From Furcasterigmium furcatum (Eukaryota > Ascomycota > Sordariomycetes > Glomerellales > Plectosphaerellaceae), in the NCBI GenBank assembly GCA_001599815.1, contig BCIA01000004.1, positions 312,862 to 376,861 on the forward strand: a stretch of 64,000 nucleotides of DNA, written 5' to 3'. The first letter of the stretch is position 1. The number at the start of each line of letters is the position of its first letter. A model generated the notes under the pieces. The model made no database searches. It was given only the letters and a program-made list of their open reading frames with translations, and was not told the origin of the DNA. The position numbers and the translations under genes are program-made. This document shows positions 12,203-22,924 of the stretch, in pieces.

Positions 12203-12540
12203 GCTGCTGTCGACGATGCGTTTGTCTCGGTGAGCTCGGTGGGCCGGACCTTGGAGCTGAACTGAGCTGAGGTGGGTGCTGCAGTGCAGTGGGCGCGTCT
12301 CAGACGCGACACGGGTCTTGTCGGACCGTTAGGGGCTGACGGGACGACTTTTGGACTAGGTACGGGCAGCACCCTCGCAGCTTCCCATGTCAATGCTGGG
12401 TCCGCCACAGCGAGAGGAAGCAGCACATACCACTTCGAGTCTCCGCTCCTTAAAGCGGTGTGGTCCTGGTTAGGATCTCGAAAACGAGCGACAGCTCCGT
12501 TTGCTTCGCTGTTGACGACGAGACGCAGTGCGACGGATAC

Positions 12541-12626
12541 GCCACTAATTATAATGCTATAATAAAAAAAGAGAAAGGAGCAGGGTAGGCTCTCTTTTAT
12601 AGCGAGAGTATAACTTTTTTAGTGGC
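12541..12626. repeat. 86-bp AT-rich element with 8-bp terminal inverted repeats (MITE-like)
   Basis: GCCACTAA at 12541-12548 is perfectly inverted at 12619-12626 (TTAGTGGC). Inside are two further foldbacks: an AAAAGAGA/TCTCTTTT arm pair and TTATA...TATAA around 12597-12614. Base composition is far more AT-rich than the flanks, and the AT-rich tract continues to about 12720. I see no transposase frame. It looks like a short nonautonomous element or transposon end. Confidence 0.4.
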
Positions 12627-12720
12627 TTGCGCTAACACACCACTAGTCCCAATTCGGCTAGATCTACACGTATTACTATCAATGCTCTTTCAAAGAATGG
12701 TCAGATATTAATTATGACCG

Positions 12721-13041
12721 TCACGTATCGAAAGCGGGATCAATTCGCAAGATTCGGATTTCATAGGACGCTATCGATACAGATATGCATGACCCACCAC
12801 CAACACTCGTCCAAGTTCCATCTTCACACCACTTCTCACCCCAGCGCCCTGCGCCGTCTGCCTGGGGCGTCACCGTTCGCTCGGCAGGAAGCGGTTCGCA
12901 GTACTTCGCATACACCTTCTGCATATCCCATCCCTTCTTCTGACACAAGTCCCTCAGGAGATAGTTCAGGGGGAGAAACCATCGTTCCCGCAAGGCACGT
13001 GCGGTGCGCCGTCCCTTGCCTCGCCGTCCGGCGATCCACAT
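12721..13041 (-). other. Coding-like open frame just downstream of the Gln-rich gene (106 codons)
   Basis: The frame contains a protein-like stretch (WFLPLNYLLRDLCQKKGWD, then MQKVYAKYCEPL). It lies immediately after the stop of the upstream minus-strand gene, whose stop codon is followed at once by a strong donor-like GGTGAGTG. It may be an alternative last exon, a separate small gene, or part of the 3' UTR. I cannot make a canonical in-frame splice that joins it. Confidence 0.3.
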
Positions 13042-13071
13042 GGAGCGCTCGGGGGTCTCGAGGCACTCACC

Positions 13072-14046
13072 CTAGAAGCTCTCGAGTTGGCCCCCTTTGA
13101 GCCCCAGGTTGACCTTGAGTCGGTGATTGACGACTCGCTCGCGCAGTTTGGCGAGATAGGCGTAGCGGCTCAGCCACTTCTCGTCGGACCATCCATGCGT
13201 CGTCAGGCCGGTATGGATGGAATACTGCGGCAGGAACTCTGTCCAGCCTTCGTCCATGGCGTGCTGGTGGCGGGCGACAAAGTCGAGAAAGCCCTGGTCG
13301 CAGTGGTTGATGTGAGCGTCAAAGAAGGGGATGAGTCGTTCCAGTCTCTTGGCAACCCTTTGTTCTTCCTCAGGGGTCCATTGCGCCTCGAGAGACCTCG
13401 GGAGTTCGGCCCACACCTGGAACAAGCGAACCACGGCCTCATCATCCTGACTCCAATCGGCGTTGAAGGTTGGTTTGTGGCTGTTGTTAATGTTGAGATC
13501 AGCGAGCTCGGAGACAGTATGGGCCACGTCGCTTTCGTATCTGGTCGGGTAAAGGTGTTGTCCGAGGGCAGTGCTTCCGTGGACGCCGGGGTCGGACTTG
13601 ACCTGGCCGTTCTTGAGTTGCTGCTGTTCTTTCTGCTGCTGTGCTGGGTGTTGCTGCTGCTGTTGCTGCTTCTGCGGCTGCGGCTGTTCTTTCTGATGTA
13701 TACGTGCTGCCCCGGCTTGCACTCGTGCCTGCATCTCGGCCTGGATCTGTGCCTGCATGTGTCCCTGTATCCGTGCTTGCATCTGTGCCTGGATCTGCTG
13801 TGATGCCGGCTGGATCTGAGGGACGTACCCGAATCCGCCTCCATACTGGGCAGCGACTTGTTGTTGGGCAAGATGGGGCGGATATGCCAGCGACGGCCAT
13901 GCGAACATGCTGGGAGGCTGTTGAGATTGTCTGATATTTCGAAAATCTGTCACCATCCCGGGCTGGGGAATGTTGTCGGCCCCATCGACCTTGATGAACG
14001 GGAACCCCGAGTTGCGGGCGTTGTCGTCCATGGTCTGGCCAGACAT
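13072..14046 (-). CDS. Gln-rich protein of unknown function
   Basis: Single exon, 324 aa from the ATG at 14046. The frame stays open upstream to 14418, but that part reads as UTR (Cys/Ser/Leu-rich, no pattern). Residues ~50-150 are extremely Gln-rich (repeats such as QAQMQARIQ and runs of CAG codons), typical of activation or low-complexity domains. The C-terminal ~130 residues are conserved-looking and helical (FNADWSQDDEAVVRLFQVW, then a Trp/Tyr-rich end with WSDEKWLSRYAYLAKLRERV). It may be a nuclear regulator, but no DNA-binding motif is visible. The TAG stop is directly followed by GGTGAGTG, so the annotated C terminus deserves checking. Confidence 0.68.
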   Translation of the reverse strand: MSGQTMDDNARNSGFPFIKVDGADNIPQPGMVTDFRNIRQSQQPPSMFAWPSLAYPPHLAQQQVAAQYGGGFGYVPQIQPASQQIQAQMQARIQGHMQAQIQAEMQARVQAGAARIHQKEQPQPQKQQQQQQHPAQQQKEQQQLKNGQVKSDPGVHGSTALGQHLYPTRYESDVAHTVSELADLNINNSHKPTFNADWSQDDEAVVRLFQVWAELPRSLEAQWTPEEEQRVAKRLERLIPFFDAHINHCDQGFLDFVARHQHAMDEGWTEFLPQYSIHTGLTTHGWSDEKWLSRYAYLAKLRERVVNHRLKVNLGLKGGQLESF

Positions 14047-14923
14047 GTCAGTCGTGGCCTGGACCCTCGAACGAAAAGGCTCACCAAGAGTGCTTCTGAA
14101 GTATTGGAGAAACAGGTGCAAAGACCCGCAAGAGAGGCACAATACTTCTGGTGGTAATAGTGGACTGATGAAGCTACATCTGCTGGCAAGTCGGCCTCGG
14201 TGTGTTCGGTGTCTGTGGCAGAAGTCGAGGATGTTGGTGTGCAATGCTGTAGGCGAACCTTGATGTTGGACAGACTTCGGGGGTCTAGAGTGACAGGAGG
14301 AACAATCCGGAACTCTAGCAGTCAGGATCAACCTGTGGTAGCAACGGTCGTGTCCTGAGGTGAACAAAAGAAGAGAGGCTCTTGCAGTACATAAGAGTAT
14401 GGATGGGACAAGACACACGGGGATCCCGGAAAGTAAGACTGAAGAGTCAAACGACGGATTTCAGGGAACGGACAAGAAGGAGGTTTCAAGGCAGGAACAA
14501 GGCCACTCGACCAGGGTCTGCCGGGCTCCAGGGCAGTCGCGACTTGTCGGCACGGCTTGAACTGGAATTCCCCCGACAACCTGAGGCGTCGCGAGAAACT
14601 CCCATCTCTTCAACAATGAACCTCAGGCGCTGCGCTTGGACGGGTTACTGAAAGGCCCTGTGAAGCAAGAACGAAATCACGGCTGCCCGCAATCAAAAGT
14701 AGGATGATAGGTCATGGGCCCCATACTTTGATGAAAGGCCCCGGGGCCTTCTGGAAGCATCACGATCCAAGGAGACGGCGACATCGAATACATTACGCAA
14801 TAAAAGGCCGAAAGTCTGGAGACCTTCCATCCTGGCAAAGAAACAGTTCCTCCGGCGAAACACGCCAACTCCGTAAACGCCCAGCAAGCCCGGAATGAAC
14901 GAACCAAGAAGCCATCCTCGGGC
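14047..14923. other. Intergenic region, no supported gene
   Basis: Holds the promoter and 5' UTR of the Gln-rich gene and the 3' UTR of the annexin gene. Nothing else recognised. Confidence 0.5.
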
Positions 14924-16443
14924 TCAAACCGGCTCCCCAATGGCAGCGAGCATCAACCTCCTGTAGTCGCCGCTCGTCTCCCCGTGGATCCGGCTGGCCA
15001 GGCTCCTGCCGTACTTCTTCTGATACGCCCCCTTGACGTTCGCGAGAACGTTGGGGTCCCAGTGGTACCGGATGACGCGGCCGACGAGGAGGTGGTCCTT
15101 GGTTCCCATGCCCTTCATCGCGTCCTCCAGCAGCTTGGCGGCGTGCATGTACTTGTCGGCGGCGTTGCGCACCTGGTAGAGCAGGGCGTCCTCCATATGG
15201 CCGGAGAATTCCTACACATTATCATGTCAGCATTGCGCTCCCCGAGTCCTCACTCCGTGGCAGATACTACGTACCGACTTGATCACGTCCTCGAGGTTCT
15301 TCCTAAACTTCTGCTCGTAGGAATACGCGATGGCGCGGATCTGGTTGTCGTTCCTCGTCGACAGGATGGCGCAGAAGATCATCTCGTCGGTGCCCATCTT
15401 CGCCTCGCCCGCCCGGTACAGGTCCATGACGTCCTGGTCGACCTGCTGCGGCACGACGGGCGCCGCGTCCTCGGCGCGGTTCGCGCCCATGACGATCTCA
15501 AAGTGCCGCTTCGTCTTCATGCTCAGGTCGTTCCTGACGTCCTCCTCCATGCTCCGGTGGAACGTGGCCTGGTACGCGCCCTTGATGGCGCGGATGTCCG
15601 CGTTCGAGCGGCCGAGGAGCACGTCGTTGAGGATCCGCTCCTTGGTCCCCGGCCCGTCGACTGCGTCGCGGAGGCTGAAGACGTCGCTGTGCAGGGGGCC
15701 GCGCACGATGGAGACGAGGCCCTTCTCGAACCACCCGCTCGTCTCGGACTTGATGTCCGCCTCGAGGTTGCGGTTGAACTGCCGCTGGAAGGAGTCCCGG
15801 ATGGCCGCGATCTGGAACGGGTCGCGCGTCGCGATGGAGCGGATGAGGGCCTTCTCGTCGGTCCCGAAGCCCTTCATCGCCTGGCGGGCCGCTGCTGCGT
15901 CAGGGCCGCCGTCCCACTGGATGATCTGGGGCGCGCCGTAGCCGAGGGACGGGGGCGTTGGCTGCACCGGCGGGCCGCCAGGGGGCGCTCCGTATTGACC
16001 CGGCGGCGGCGCGCCGTACCCTCCAGGGGCGGGCGACGGCTGTCCGTACGGCGCAGGGGGCGGCGGAGGCTGGCCGTACTGTCCGGGAGGAGGTCCTGGC
16101 GGTGGCTGGCCGTATCCCTGGGGAGGCGCCGGAGAGTGTCCGCCGTAGGGTGCTGGCGGAGGCGCTCCGTACTGGCCGGGTGGCGGGTAGCCCTGGGGAG
16201 GGTACTGACCCTGAGGAGGAGGATACTGGCCCTGGGGAGGGGGGTATTGGCCTTGTTGCGGTGGGTATTGCCCGTGCTGCGGAGGATAAGGGCTATGAGG
16301 AGGAGGATACTGCTGTCCGTATCCGCCCTGCGCGGGGGGATACTGCTGGCCGTAGCCTGGGTCTGGCATGGTGTCAGCGGCCCGGAGGCAATGTGATGTG
16401 CAAAATAGGACTTACTCGGGGGGCCGTAGCCGTAGCCGGACAT
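14924..16443 (-). CDS. Annexin with Pro/Gly/Tyr/Gln-rich N terminus (fungal annexin C type)
   Basis: Three exons: 16443-16416, 16362-15275 (or from 16356; both acceptors keep frame), 15211-14924, giving about 467 aa. The N-terminal ~160 residues are YGQQYPPAQGG-like repeats resembling the annexin A7/A11 tail, which drives self-association. Four annexin repeats follow. The Ca2+-site signatures GFGT (repeat 1), GPGT (repeat 2) and GMGT (repeat 4) are clear; repeat 3 has AKMGTDE and lacks the first Gly. Annexins bind acidic phospholipids in a Ca2+-dependent way at membranes. The tiny 28-nt first exon encodes MSGYGYGPP plus one base. All splice phases agree. One of the best-supported genes in the window. 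Confidence 0.93.
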
Positions 16444-17644
16444 GTTGCGGGGGAGAGGGCGAGTGTGAAGTGTGACTCTGTGGTGTCAAGTGAGGTGATT
16501 TAGGACTGAGGGCTGACTCCGAGATGAGAGCGGGAGTCTGAGTCGAGTCGCGTCGTGTGAGGTGATGCGGGGGCGGGGTCGGGCTGCTTATTATTTGGAG
16601 GGGCAAGTCTTTTAAGGGCCAGATATGATTAACGATGCGAGCGAGGACGAGGCGTAGGGAACGCGCAAACGATACGAGGCTGTGCGCTTAGGGACCGAGG
16701 GCGATCTGTGTTTAAATCCAAAGATGCCCAAGATGAGGCCAAGAGGCGTTGGAGCAGCGGCGAAACCGGTCGTTAGGGTCATCGACGGTGGCTTAGCACG
16801 GGGAGACAAACGTCATGGCGCGTCGCACGCTCGAGGCTGCCTCCCGGGTCTGCCTCGGGCCACCAGAGAGTCAGATCTTGGTATCGGTTGTGTGACAAAT
16901 TATACGGCGCTTATCCGGGCGATTCTTCTATTGAGTGTCCTGCGAAGAGTCTCACAGCATGCATGTGCCATCAGCTCATGACCTCCGAATCTGTCGATGT
17001 AATGCGACAACAAGCTCCAGTGCCAATCGACGCACGATGCTTGTCCTGCAGGTTTTAGGGCCAAGCCTTACGACCCCTGTCGCATCCACTCACCCCTCCT
17101 GTGGCTGGGCCCAGTCACGTGGACCTGAAGAGTCAACCTCGAGATCGAACACCGCCTGCCATGGAAATTACGAGACCCATTGGATCGTAACAAATTCTCA
17201 AACACATTTCATCTGATGCAGATGCGACTGCAGCGCCGATCCCCACGCGGAGTGGAGGGCGCCAAAACCCGCACCAGGCCCAGGGGCTCGCTGTGGCGCA
17301 AATCCAGGTGGCTGGTTGTGCTAGCGCGCTTCCAACGGCCTGGACCTGCGTCACCCCCCTGTCCCTTTGTTCGTCCAGGCCCCCAAAGTTCGTCCCAACC
17401 ACCACCATTTACCATCGTCAAGTGCTGCACCAGCCATCCCAATAGCATCGCCGGGCCACGCGCGGCCCCCCGAATAAAACCATGGCTCTCGCTTCGCCTT
17501 TGTGTCCACCTTTTTCTTCCCCGTGTTCTTCGTTTCCCACAGTGATCGACCACGCTTCTCCCTCGCCTGTCCCAGACACTCGAGGTCCGTGATCCTGATT
17601 CATCCCACGCGCAGTTGCGTCGCATTCCACCAACGACCACCACC
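16444..17644. other. Intergenic region between divergent genes
   Basis: Shared upstream region of the annexin and the Ser/Thr-rich secreted protein. The end near 17500-17640 is CT-rich, as in many fungal promoters. No gene supported. Confidence 0.5.
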
Positions 17645-18682
17645 ATGCGCGCCCTCAGCTCCTGTCTCCTGCTCGCTCTCTCCGCCCACGTCTCGGCGCA
17701 CCCCTTCTCTCCACATCTGCAGGCTCGAGCTGCCACCACGACGAGCAAATATTACCCCATCGTCAACGTCGACGGGCCCGATGGCGATGGGAGCCCTCCG
17801 ACGGTCACGGTGACCAAGCACGCCCCGACAGCCACCGTCACGCACCGCGTCACCGACACGGTCGTCCACACCAAGCACCAGCCCACCACCGTCATCTCGG
17901 TCGTGCCCGTGGACGGCAAGCCGGACGAGAAGGACGGCCAACCTGATCCCGTCACCGTCACTGTCTGGGAGAGCGATTCTTCCTCCTCGGCGGTCTCCAG
18001 CTCCACGACGACGACAACAACTACCACGAGTCGTCCGGCCGTGGTCGACCCAGAACCCGAACCGACGCACGAGATAATCCGCCCCCCGCCCCCGGTCAGC
18101 TCCGAGTCTTCGCAGACTACCTCGTCGCAGACTATCGAGAGCGAGAGCTCGTCCCTAGGTCCCTCGGAGTCGACCACCGATGTTTACTCGTCATCCTTCG
18201 TGCCTCGACCGTCAACCACCACGACTACATCTTACACGATCGAGTCCGAGAGCTCTTTCGCCCCAATCCCGTCTCCCATCTCGCTGCCTGCCCCAGAACG
18301 GCCCGGCCCCGAACCCGAACAGACAACCACGACGACTGACTCTGTCGAGTCCTCCCCCGTACCCGACGCCTGGGTGCCTGCGCCTCCATCTCCTGTTTCG
18401 GAAGAGCCCACAATCACTTCGAGCGTCGAAGTCGCGCCTTCCAATGTCGGGGACTGGTCGCCTCCAGCGCCCGAGTGGCCAGCTGAGTCCAGTGCAGCCG
18501 AGTCCTCGTCGGTCTTCTCCAGCTGGGTCGCTATTCCTACCACATTCTCGACGGCCACCTTGAGCATCACATCGTCCCCGACCCCCGAAACTACAAGTAC
18601 TCACGTCCCCGACGACGGTCTATGGCATTCCTCGAAATACCCTTCCTGGAACACGACGAGCGTGGCGGGCGCATCAGAGTAA
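17645..18682 (+). CDS. Secreted Ser/Thr/Pro-rich mucin-like protein
   Basis: Single exon, 345 aa from the ATG at 17645 (context CACCATGC; an upstream in-frame ATG at 17615 would spoil the signal peptide). The signal peptide is about residues 1-19 (MRALSSCLLLALSAHVSA). The rest is Ser, Thr, Pro, Glu and Val: TVTVTKH-type repeats, a run of Thr residues, then repeats like TIESESS. It is expected to be heavily O-glycosylated and in the wall or extracellular. There are almost no cysteines and no hydrophobic C-terminal tail, so no GPI anchor is evident. No enzyme domain seen. Function unknown. Confidence 0.75.
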   Translation: MRALSSCLLLALSAHVSAHPFSPHLQARAATTTSKYYPIVNVDGPDGDGSPPTVTVTKHAPTATVTHRVTDTVVHTKHQPTTVISVVPVDGKPDEKDGQPDPVTVTVWESDSSSSAVSSSTTTTTTTTSRPAVVDPEPEPTHEIIRPPPPVSSESSQTTSSQTIESESSSLGPSESTTDVYSSSFVPRPSTTTTTSYTIESESSFAPIPSPISLPAPERPGPEPEQTTTTTDSVESSPVPDAWVPAPPSPVSEEPTITSSVEVAPSNVGDWSPPAPEWPAESSAAESSSVFSSWVAIPTTFSTATLSITSSPTPETTSTHVPDDGLWHSSKYPSWNTTSVAGASE

Positions 18683-19540
18683 ACTCAGGGCCAAGCCCTC
18701 GAGCAGTGTACGATTTCTACAACGAGTTGCATTTCTTTCCAGCGCGGCGCATTATATAGGGTTTTGATTTTCTATTGAGGGGATGTCATGAGACAAAGAA
18801 GAGACGGACACAGTGACGGAATTGATGGGCATAATGAGAGAAGTCTCTCGACATCAACGGAGCCCAAGAGAGGGTTTCCCCGCGGCACTCACCAAGAGCT
18901 GGAACTTGTCGCCGCCGGGGCCAGGGTCGGGCCCTGGCACAATTAATCAGAATAGACGGGAATACACCACCAATAAAGAAGTGATCCAAGTCCATTCGGA
19001 TGCCACCCATCCCGCTCCGAGTCCGTTGTTCGCGGCGTGGCTGCGACCACGTGCTTACCCGAAATCGACATGAATAGGACTCGGGGGCCTATTCATCGGC
19101 CCCGGAGCGCGCTCTCATTCGCCGGGGATGGCCTCCTGCCGGTCGAGTTGGCCGCCAGGGAGCGGCGAGACACACGGGGACAAAGCCCGCCAAGCTGCCC
19201 AGCTGAACCGGAACGCCGCGCATGTGGTTAGATTGCCGTGGGCGAGATGCGCTTCCCAACCGTGCTTCTTGGGCCCTGGATGCACCATGGGCTGATTGAG
19301 CGTGATGGTTGTTTTCTCACTCTCACATGCGGCGGCGCATCCTTCTTATATGATGCCGGGTGCTCCAACCCCTTGGCGACGGGCGCGAGATGCCTGGTGG
19401 GTGGTCTTGGGCCACGCTCTGTCAAAGGCCTCGAGACTCTCGCGACCTTCATCGTCCTGAGGGCCTGAAACTGGATATCCTTTGCATTCAGTCGATATCA
19501 AACTCCCACTCACCGCTTCAGAATACCCCCAGTCGTCAAA
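18683..19540. other. Intergenic region, no supported gene
   Basis: 3' flank of the mucin-like gene (AT-rich tract near 18750) and promoter of the small membrane protein gene, with a TATATG-type motif near 19348. Confidence 0.5.
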
Positions 19541-19918
19541 ATGTCATCCGAACCCAACTCGACCGTTCCCAGCCCCGACCCCGACGCCCCGCCGGCGATG
19601 CCCCCAGGCGGGCCGATCGTGGCGGTCACCCGGCCCTCCGCCGCCGCCATCGCCGTCCCGATCGTCATCTTCTTCGCCGTCGTATTCGTCCTGGTAGGGG
19701 GATACTTTGCCCTCAATCGGTGGTCTCGTCGACGAGAGGCGACCGAGGAGCGAGCACGCCGAGTCAAGGCCGCCAAGAAGCGGGAGATGGAGCATGGGCG
19801 GCGGCAGAGGGCCAGGGAGGCCGAGGAGGAGCGCCAGATGAAAGGGCTGGATGATATGGAGATGGAGGAGCTGGAGACGCCCGGGAGGAGTAAGCGGCCC
19901 GGGGAAAGTGAGGTGTGA
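19541..19918 (+). CDS. Small single-pass membrane protein (125 aa)
   Basis: Single exon. A Pro-rich N terminus of ~30 residues is followed by a strong membrane helix (about residues 36-57, AVPIVIFFAVVFVLVGGYFA). A highly charged Arg/Glu/Lys helical tail follows (RRREATEERARRVKAAKK...). The topology resembles small fungal single-pass proteins with an extracellular N terminus and cytosolic coiled tail. No domain recognised. Reasonable codon bias and a compact start context (AAAATGTC) support it as real. Confidence 0.68.
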   Translation: MSSEPNSTVPSPDPDAPPAMPPGGPIVAVTRPSAAAIAVPIVIFFAVVFVLVGGYFALNRWSRRREATEERARRVKAAKKREMEHGRRQRAREAEEERQMKGLDDMEMEELETPGRSKRPGESEV

Positions 19919-20481
19919 GGCGGGAGATATTCGACGCGGGGGATCAGGCACCTTGGGCCGCAGAAGCCGGGATCTCGAGTGTAAGTCAACACCGCCCCCA
20001 TGCCGGCTCCCCGTTGCCCCTTGAACATGGCCAGTCCGGATCGATCAAGGGCACGATTGTGTGCTGACTCTGGAGTAACAGCACGCTTCCGGGCCCCCGA
20101 CGAGGCGAGCGACGCAGCCAAGTCCCGCGGTGAAGGACCAGCAGCCGCCCAATTACTGCACAACACGTCCGATGCCGCCCCGGGGCACGGGATGATGGCC
20201 TGGCCTGACAGTACCACGACCCACCACTGGGCATCAACGAGGCGTGCGGCGTGATATGGCGGTGACTGACGGTGACGAGGGAGTCAAAAGGGGTTCTGTG
20301 GGCGATTCAGCGGGATTGATCGGTCCCAGTGCTTCACCCTGCGAATTCCAGGTCTCCTCGTCGCCTCGTCAACTCGAGATTCCACCGCCCGAATGCGTAC
20401 ATAAGCAAAGCCACTCAAGCTCCGCGGCATGGTCAACATCAAAGGATCAACATTTACACCAAATCAACACCACTGTCGAGG
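19919..20481. other. Intergenic region, no supported gene
   Basis: Between two plus-strand genes. Short overlapping frames only; the last ~100 nt form the promoter and 5' UTR of the next gene. Confidence 0.5.
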
Positions 20482-20940
20482 ATGATCGTCCTCCGGCATT
20501 TCATTCTCATTTTCACACTCCTAGCGACGCTCTCGTTGCAGGCCGGTGTCCCAAGCCCTACTTCGACAGTGCTCAGTTCCGCCCAGGCAATACACGACAC
20601 ACCCGCCCAACCACACATCAAACTCGACCGTCGACAGCAAGCCGAGGGGTCTGAATGTCCCGACGCAGAAGGCCAATGGAACTGCATGACCACCCGCTGG
20701 CAGCGATGCGCGAGCGGCCGCTGGAGTGTTGTGATGGACGTGGCCGAGGGCACGACGTGTTCGCCCTCGGGGCTTACACACGAGTTCACCATTAACCACG
20801 GGGATTCATCACGGAGCACGAGCGGCGCGTCGCCTACCGCGGGCGCGCCGACGCCGGCGGGTGCCGGACGCTTGGCTGGGACGATTGCGATTCCCGTTTG
20901 TATCATGGCTTTTCATCTGTTCAGGTTTGGTGTGCGGTAG
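20482..20940 (+). CDS. Secreted, probably GPI-anchored, small Cys-containing protein (CBM19-like)
   Basis: Single exon, 152 aa from the ATG at 20482. The ATG at 20329 would add 51 residues with no signal. Signal peptide about 1-20 (MIVLRHFILIFTLLATLSLQ). A Lys-Leu-Asp-Arg-Arg site precedes a compact domain with the pattern CPDAEGQWNCMTTRWQRCAS...GTTC, which resembles the CBM19/chitin-binding-like modules common in fungal surface proteins (Cys, Gly-x-Trp, Cys, Trp-Gln-x-Cys). A Ser/Thr/Gly-rich spacer and a hydrophobic C-terminal tail (about 132-152) suggest a GPI signal. Role is probably at the cell surface, binding polysaccharide; this is inference from motif spacing. Confidence 0.72.
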   Translation: MIVLRHFILIFTLLATLSLQAGVPSPTSTVLSSAQAIHDTPAQPHIKLDRRQQAEGSECPDAEGQWNCMTTRWQRCASGRWSVVMDVAEGTTCSPSGLTHEFTINHGDSSRSTSGASPTAGAPTPAGAGRLAGTIAIPVCIMAFHLFRFGVR

Positions 20941-21700
20941 CCGGGACGTCGAGGGTTGGGAGGCGACCCGGGGCTTTGACGAGGGGAATGCCGAGATGGA
21001 CAAGCCGGCCGGACTCAGATGGGCGGGAGTCGTCAATGAGTTGGCATCTGCATTTACAAGGAATCTCACACGAGAATAGTCCGGTATGCTTCAGTTAAAT
21101 CAACGCAACTGACTTCATTTCAATGCCATGCTCACTCTTTCTCCAGGCTGTGAGGCGAACAGCCAGCATCGGTTCTTGGGGCTGTCTTGATGTGACTTAC
21201 ACCCCGGGCCCCAGCGTTGCTATGCGCCACTTCAACAATATGAATTACTCTCTGCTTCATCCTGTGAGCGACATGTTTGACTGGTTATGGGTGAATAAAT
21301 TGATTTTCAAGGCTCGCTGCTTACGCCGTTTACACCACAAACCCAAAGTCCTCCCGCTTGCTCCCGTCCTCCTCTGCTACCTGGAGCTTCCTCTTCGACT
21401 GGCAATAGGCTGTTCATCACCTGATAAGACGCATCGTGTGCATTTTCTTTTTACCACGCTGAAACCCGCCCAGGATTTTGCCATGAGATGGTTTCGCCCC
21501 TCATGATGGTTGCGGTTGCTGGGCGTGACATCACCATGTCTATTTCGGGAATAAAGGGCCAAGAAGCGTACGACAACATCAGTCCGTGCGCCTTTGATGA
21601 TGCTGACCCCTCCACCTGCGACCGTTGACGTGAAGCCATATTCATAATCACCACTGCGATCAACTGCTCATCATCTGCCCGGCACTACTCGACGTCCTCT
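20941..21700. other. Intergenic region, no supported gene
   Basis: 3' flank of the CBM19-like gene and promoter of the next gene. Short frames without domains. Confidence 0.5.
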
Positions 21701-22795
21701 ATGCCCTCAATCACCAAACTCTTCGGCAAGGGCCGGGAGGATGATGCGCCGCCTCCGTACGAGGAGTTCGACAGCTCTCGGCCACAGCCCGGCCCATCTG
21801 CACCTCAAGCCGGTCCGTCGTCACCATCAACCTCGCCTTCACCCTGGCTCCAAATCCCCCAGTGGCAGCAAGGCCAGCCGGTGAACCAGGGCCATGGCAT
21901 CCCGCGCCCACATTCCGCACACGAGCCCTTCCCAAACTTCCACAGCCCAAGCCCGAGTCCGCAACCACTGGCGTCGCCCATCTCACCACGACCCCAGCAC
22001 CTCTCACCATATCCCGGGCAAGCAGCCCACCAGCAGTCCCAGCACGCCTTCAGACAACGACTCCGCGGACAATCGAACCCCTCCGCGCCCCAGATGATCC
22101 CGCGCCAGTTCCCGCAAATGTTCAACGTCTACCTCCAGGCGTTCAGCCGGACCATGTTCCTCGCCGAACACCAGTCCCAGCCCATCTACGCCCTCAAGTC
22201 CCACAGCGGCCTCGGCTCCGACGCCTCCCTCGTCCTCCACTCGGGCCCGACGGACGGCCNCCCCCCGCTCGCCACCCTCGAGCTGGAGTCCTTCAGCCGG
22301 TCCATGGCCGTCACCCTCCCGCCGGCGCCCCACCCCGGCGCCCCCGTTGTGGTCGAGCTGCAGGGCCTCTCCGACTTCCCGCACGCGAGCTACGTCTTCA
22401 TCATCGAGGTCGGCAACGCCGGTCCCCGCGCGCGCGGCGGCGGCTGGCCGCTCGAGCAGTTCGAGTGGCGGAGGAGCCGGGGGGACGCCGTGGCCAGCCT
22501 CGGCGGGCGCGGGTACGGGTGGAAGCTGGTCCGGCTCGCGGGAGGGCCGCCGCCGGGCGCGAGCATGCAGGGAAAGGTGCGCTACGTGACGGGCGGCGAC
22601 AGGGGGAGCGATGGGTCGGAGGTTGTGGCGGCGTGGACCGAGACGGGGTATAGCATGTCCAAGGCGATGCGGTTTGCCTTCTTCGGCACTGGCGCGTCTG
22701 GGCTGCTCGGGGAGAGGTGGGCGATCATGGCCGTCATGACTGCCCTGGGTATGTTTGAGCGGGATCAGCGAGCCGAGAGGAGACGGCGATTTTGA
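21701..22795 (+). CDS. LURP1/scramblase-like hypothetical protein, Pro-rich N terminus
   Basis: Single exon, 364 aa. The first ~130 residues are Pro/Ser/Gln-rich with a PPPYEEF motif (possible WW-domain ligand) near residue 17. The C-terminal ~230 residues form a beta-rich domain (MFNVYLQAFSRTMFLAEHQ, PIYALKSHSG, FEWRRSRG, GYGWKLVRL, then GLLGERWAIMAVMTALGMF). This pattern matches a widespread fungal hypothetical family that looks related to the tubby-like LURP1/scramblase fold; I am not certain of that fold. Base 22260 is N, making one residue unknown (about residue 187). A downstream hydrophobic helix closes the protein. Confidence 0.68.
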   Translation: MPSITKLFGKGREDDAPPPYEEFDSSRPQPGPSAPQAGPSSPSTSPSPWLQIPQWQQGQPVNQGHGIPRPHSAHEPFPNFHSPSPSPQPLASPISPRPQHLSPYPGQAAHQQSQHAFRQRLRGQSNPSAPQMIPRQFPQMFNVYLQAFSRTMFLAEHQSQPIYALKSHSGLGSDASLVLHSGPTDGXPPLATLELESFSRSMAVTLPPAPHPGAPVVVELQGLSDFPHASYVFIIEVGNAGPRARGGGWPLEQFEWRRSRGDAVASLGGRGYGWKLVRLAGGPPPGASMQGKVRYVTGGDRGSDGSEVVAAWTETGYSMSKAMRFAFFGTGASGLLGERWAIMAVMTALGMFERDQRAERRRRF

Positions 22796-22924
22796 GGTGC
22801 GTGCGCCTGTTTGGGGGGTTGCGGCTGGAAAGGGGAAATGCAGCCATCATCACTTTGCCCACCGGCGTGGAGATCAACTGTCCCAGGCCGGTGGCCTGAC
22901 GAGGCGGCGGTTCATGTCCTCGCC

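Noticed and set aside
17752..18177. Minus-strand frame with Val and Thr runs over the mucin-like gene
   Set aside because: Antisense of Thr/Ser repeats.
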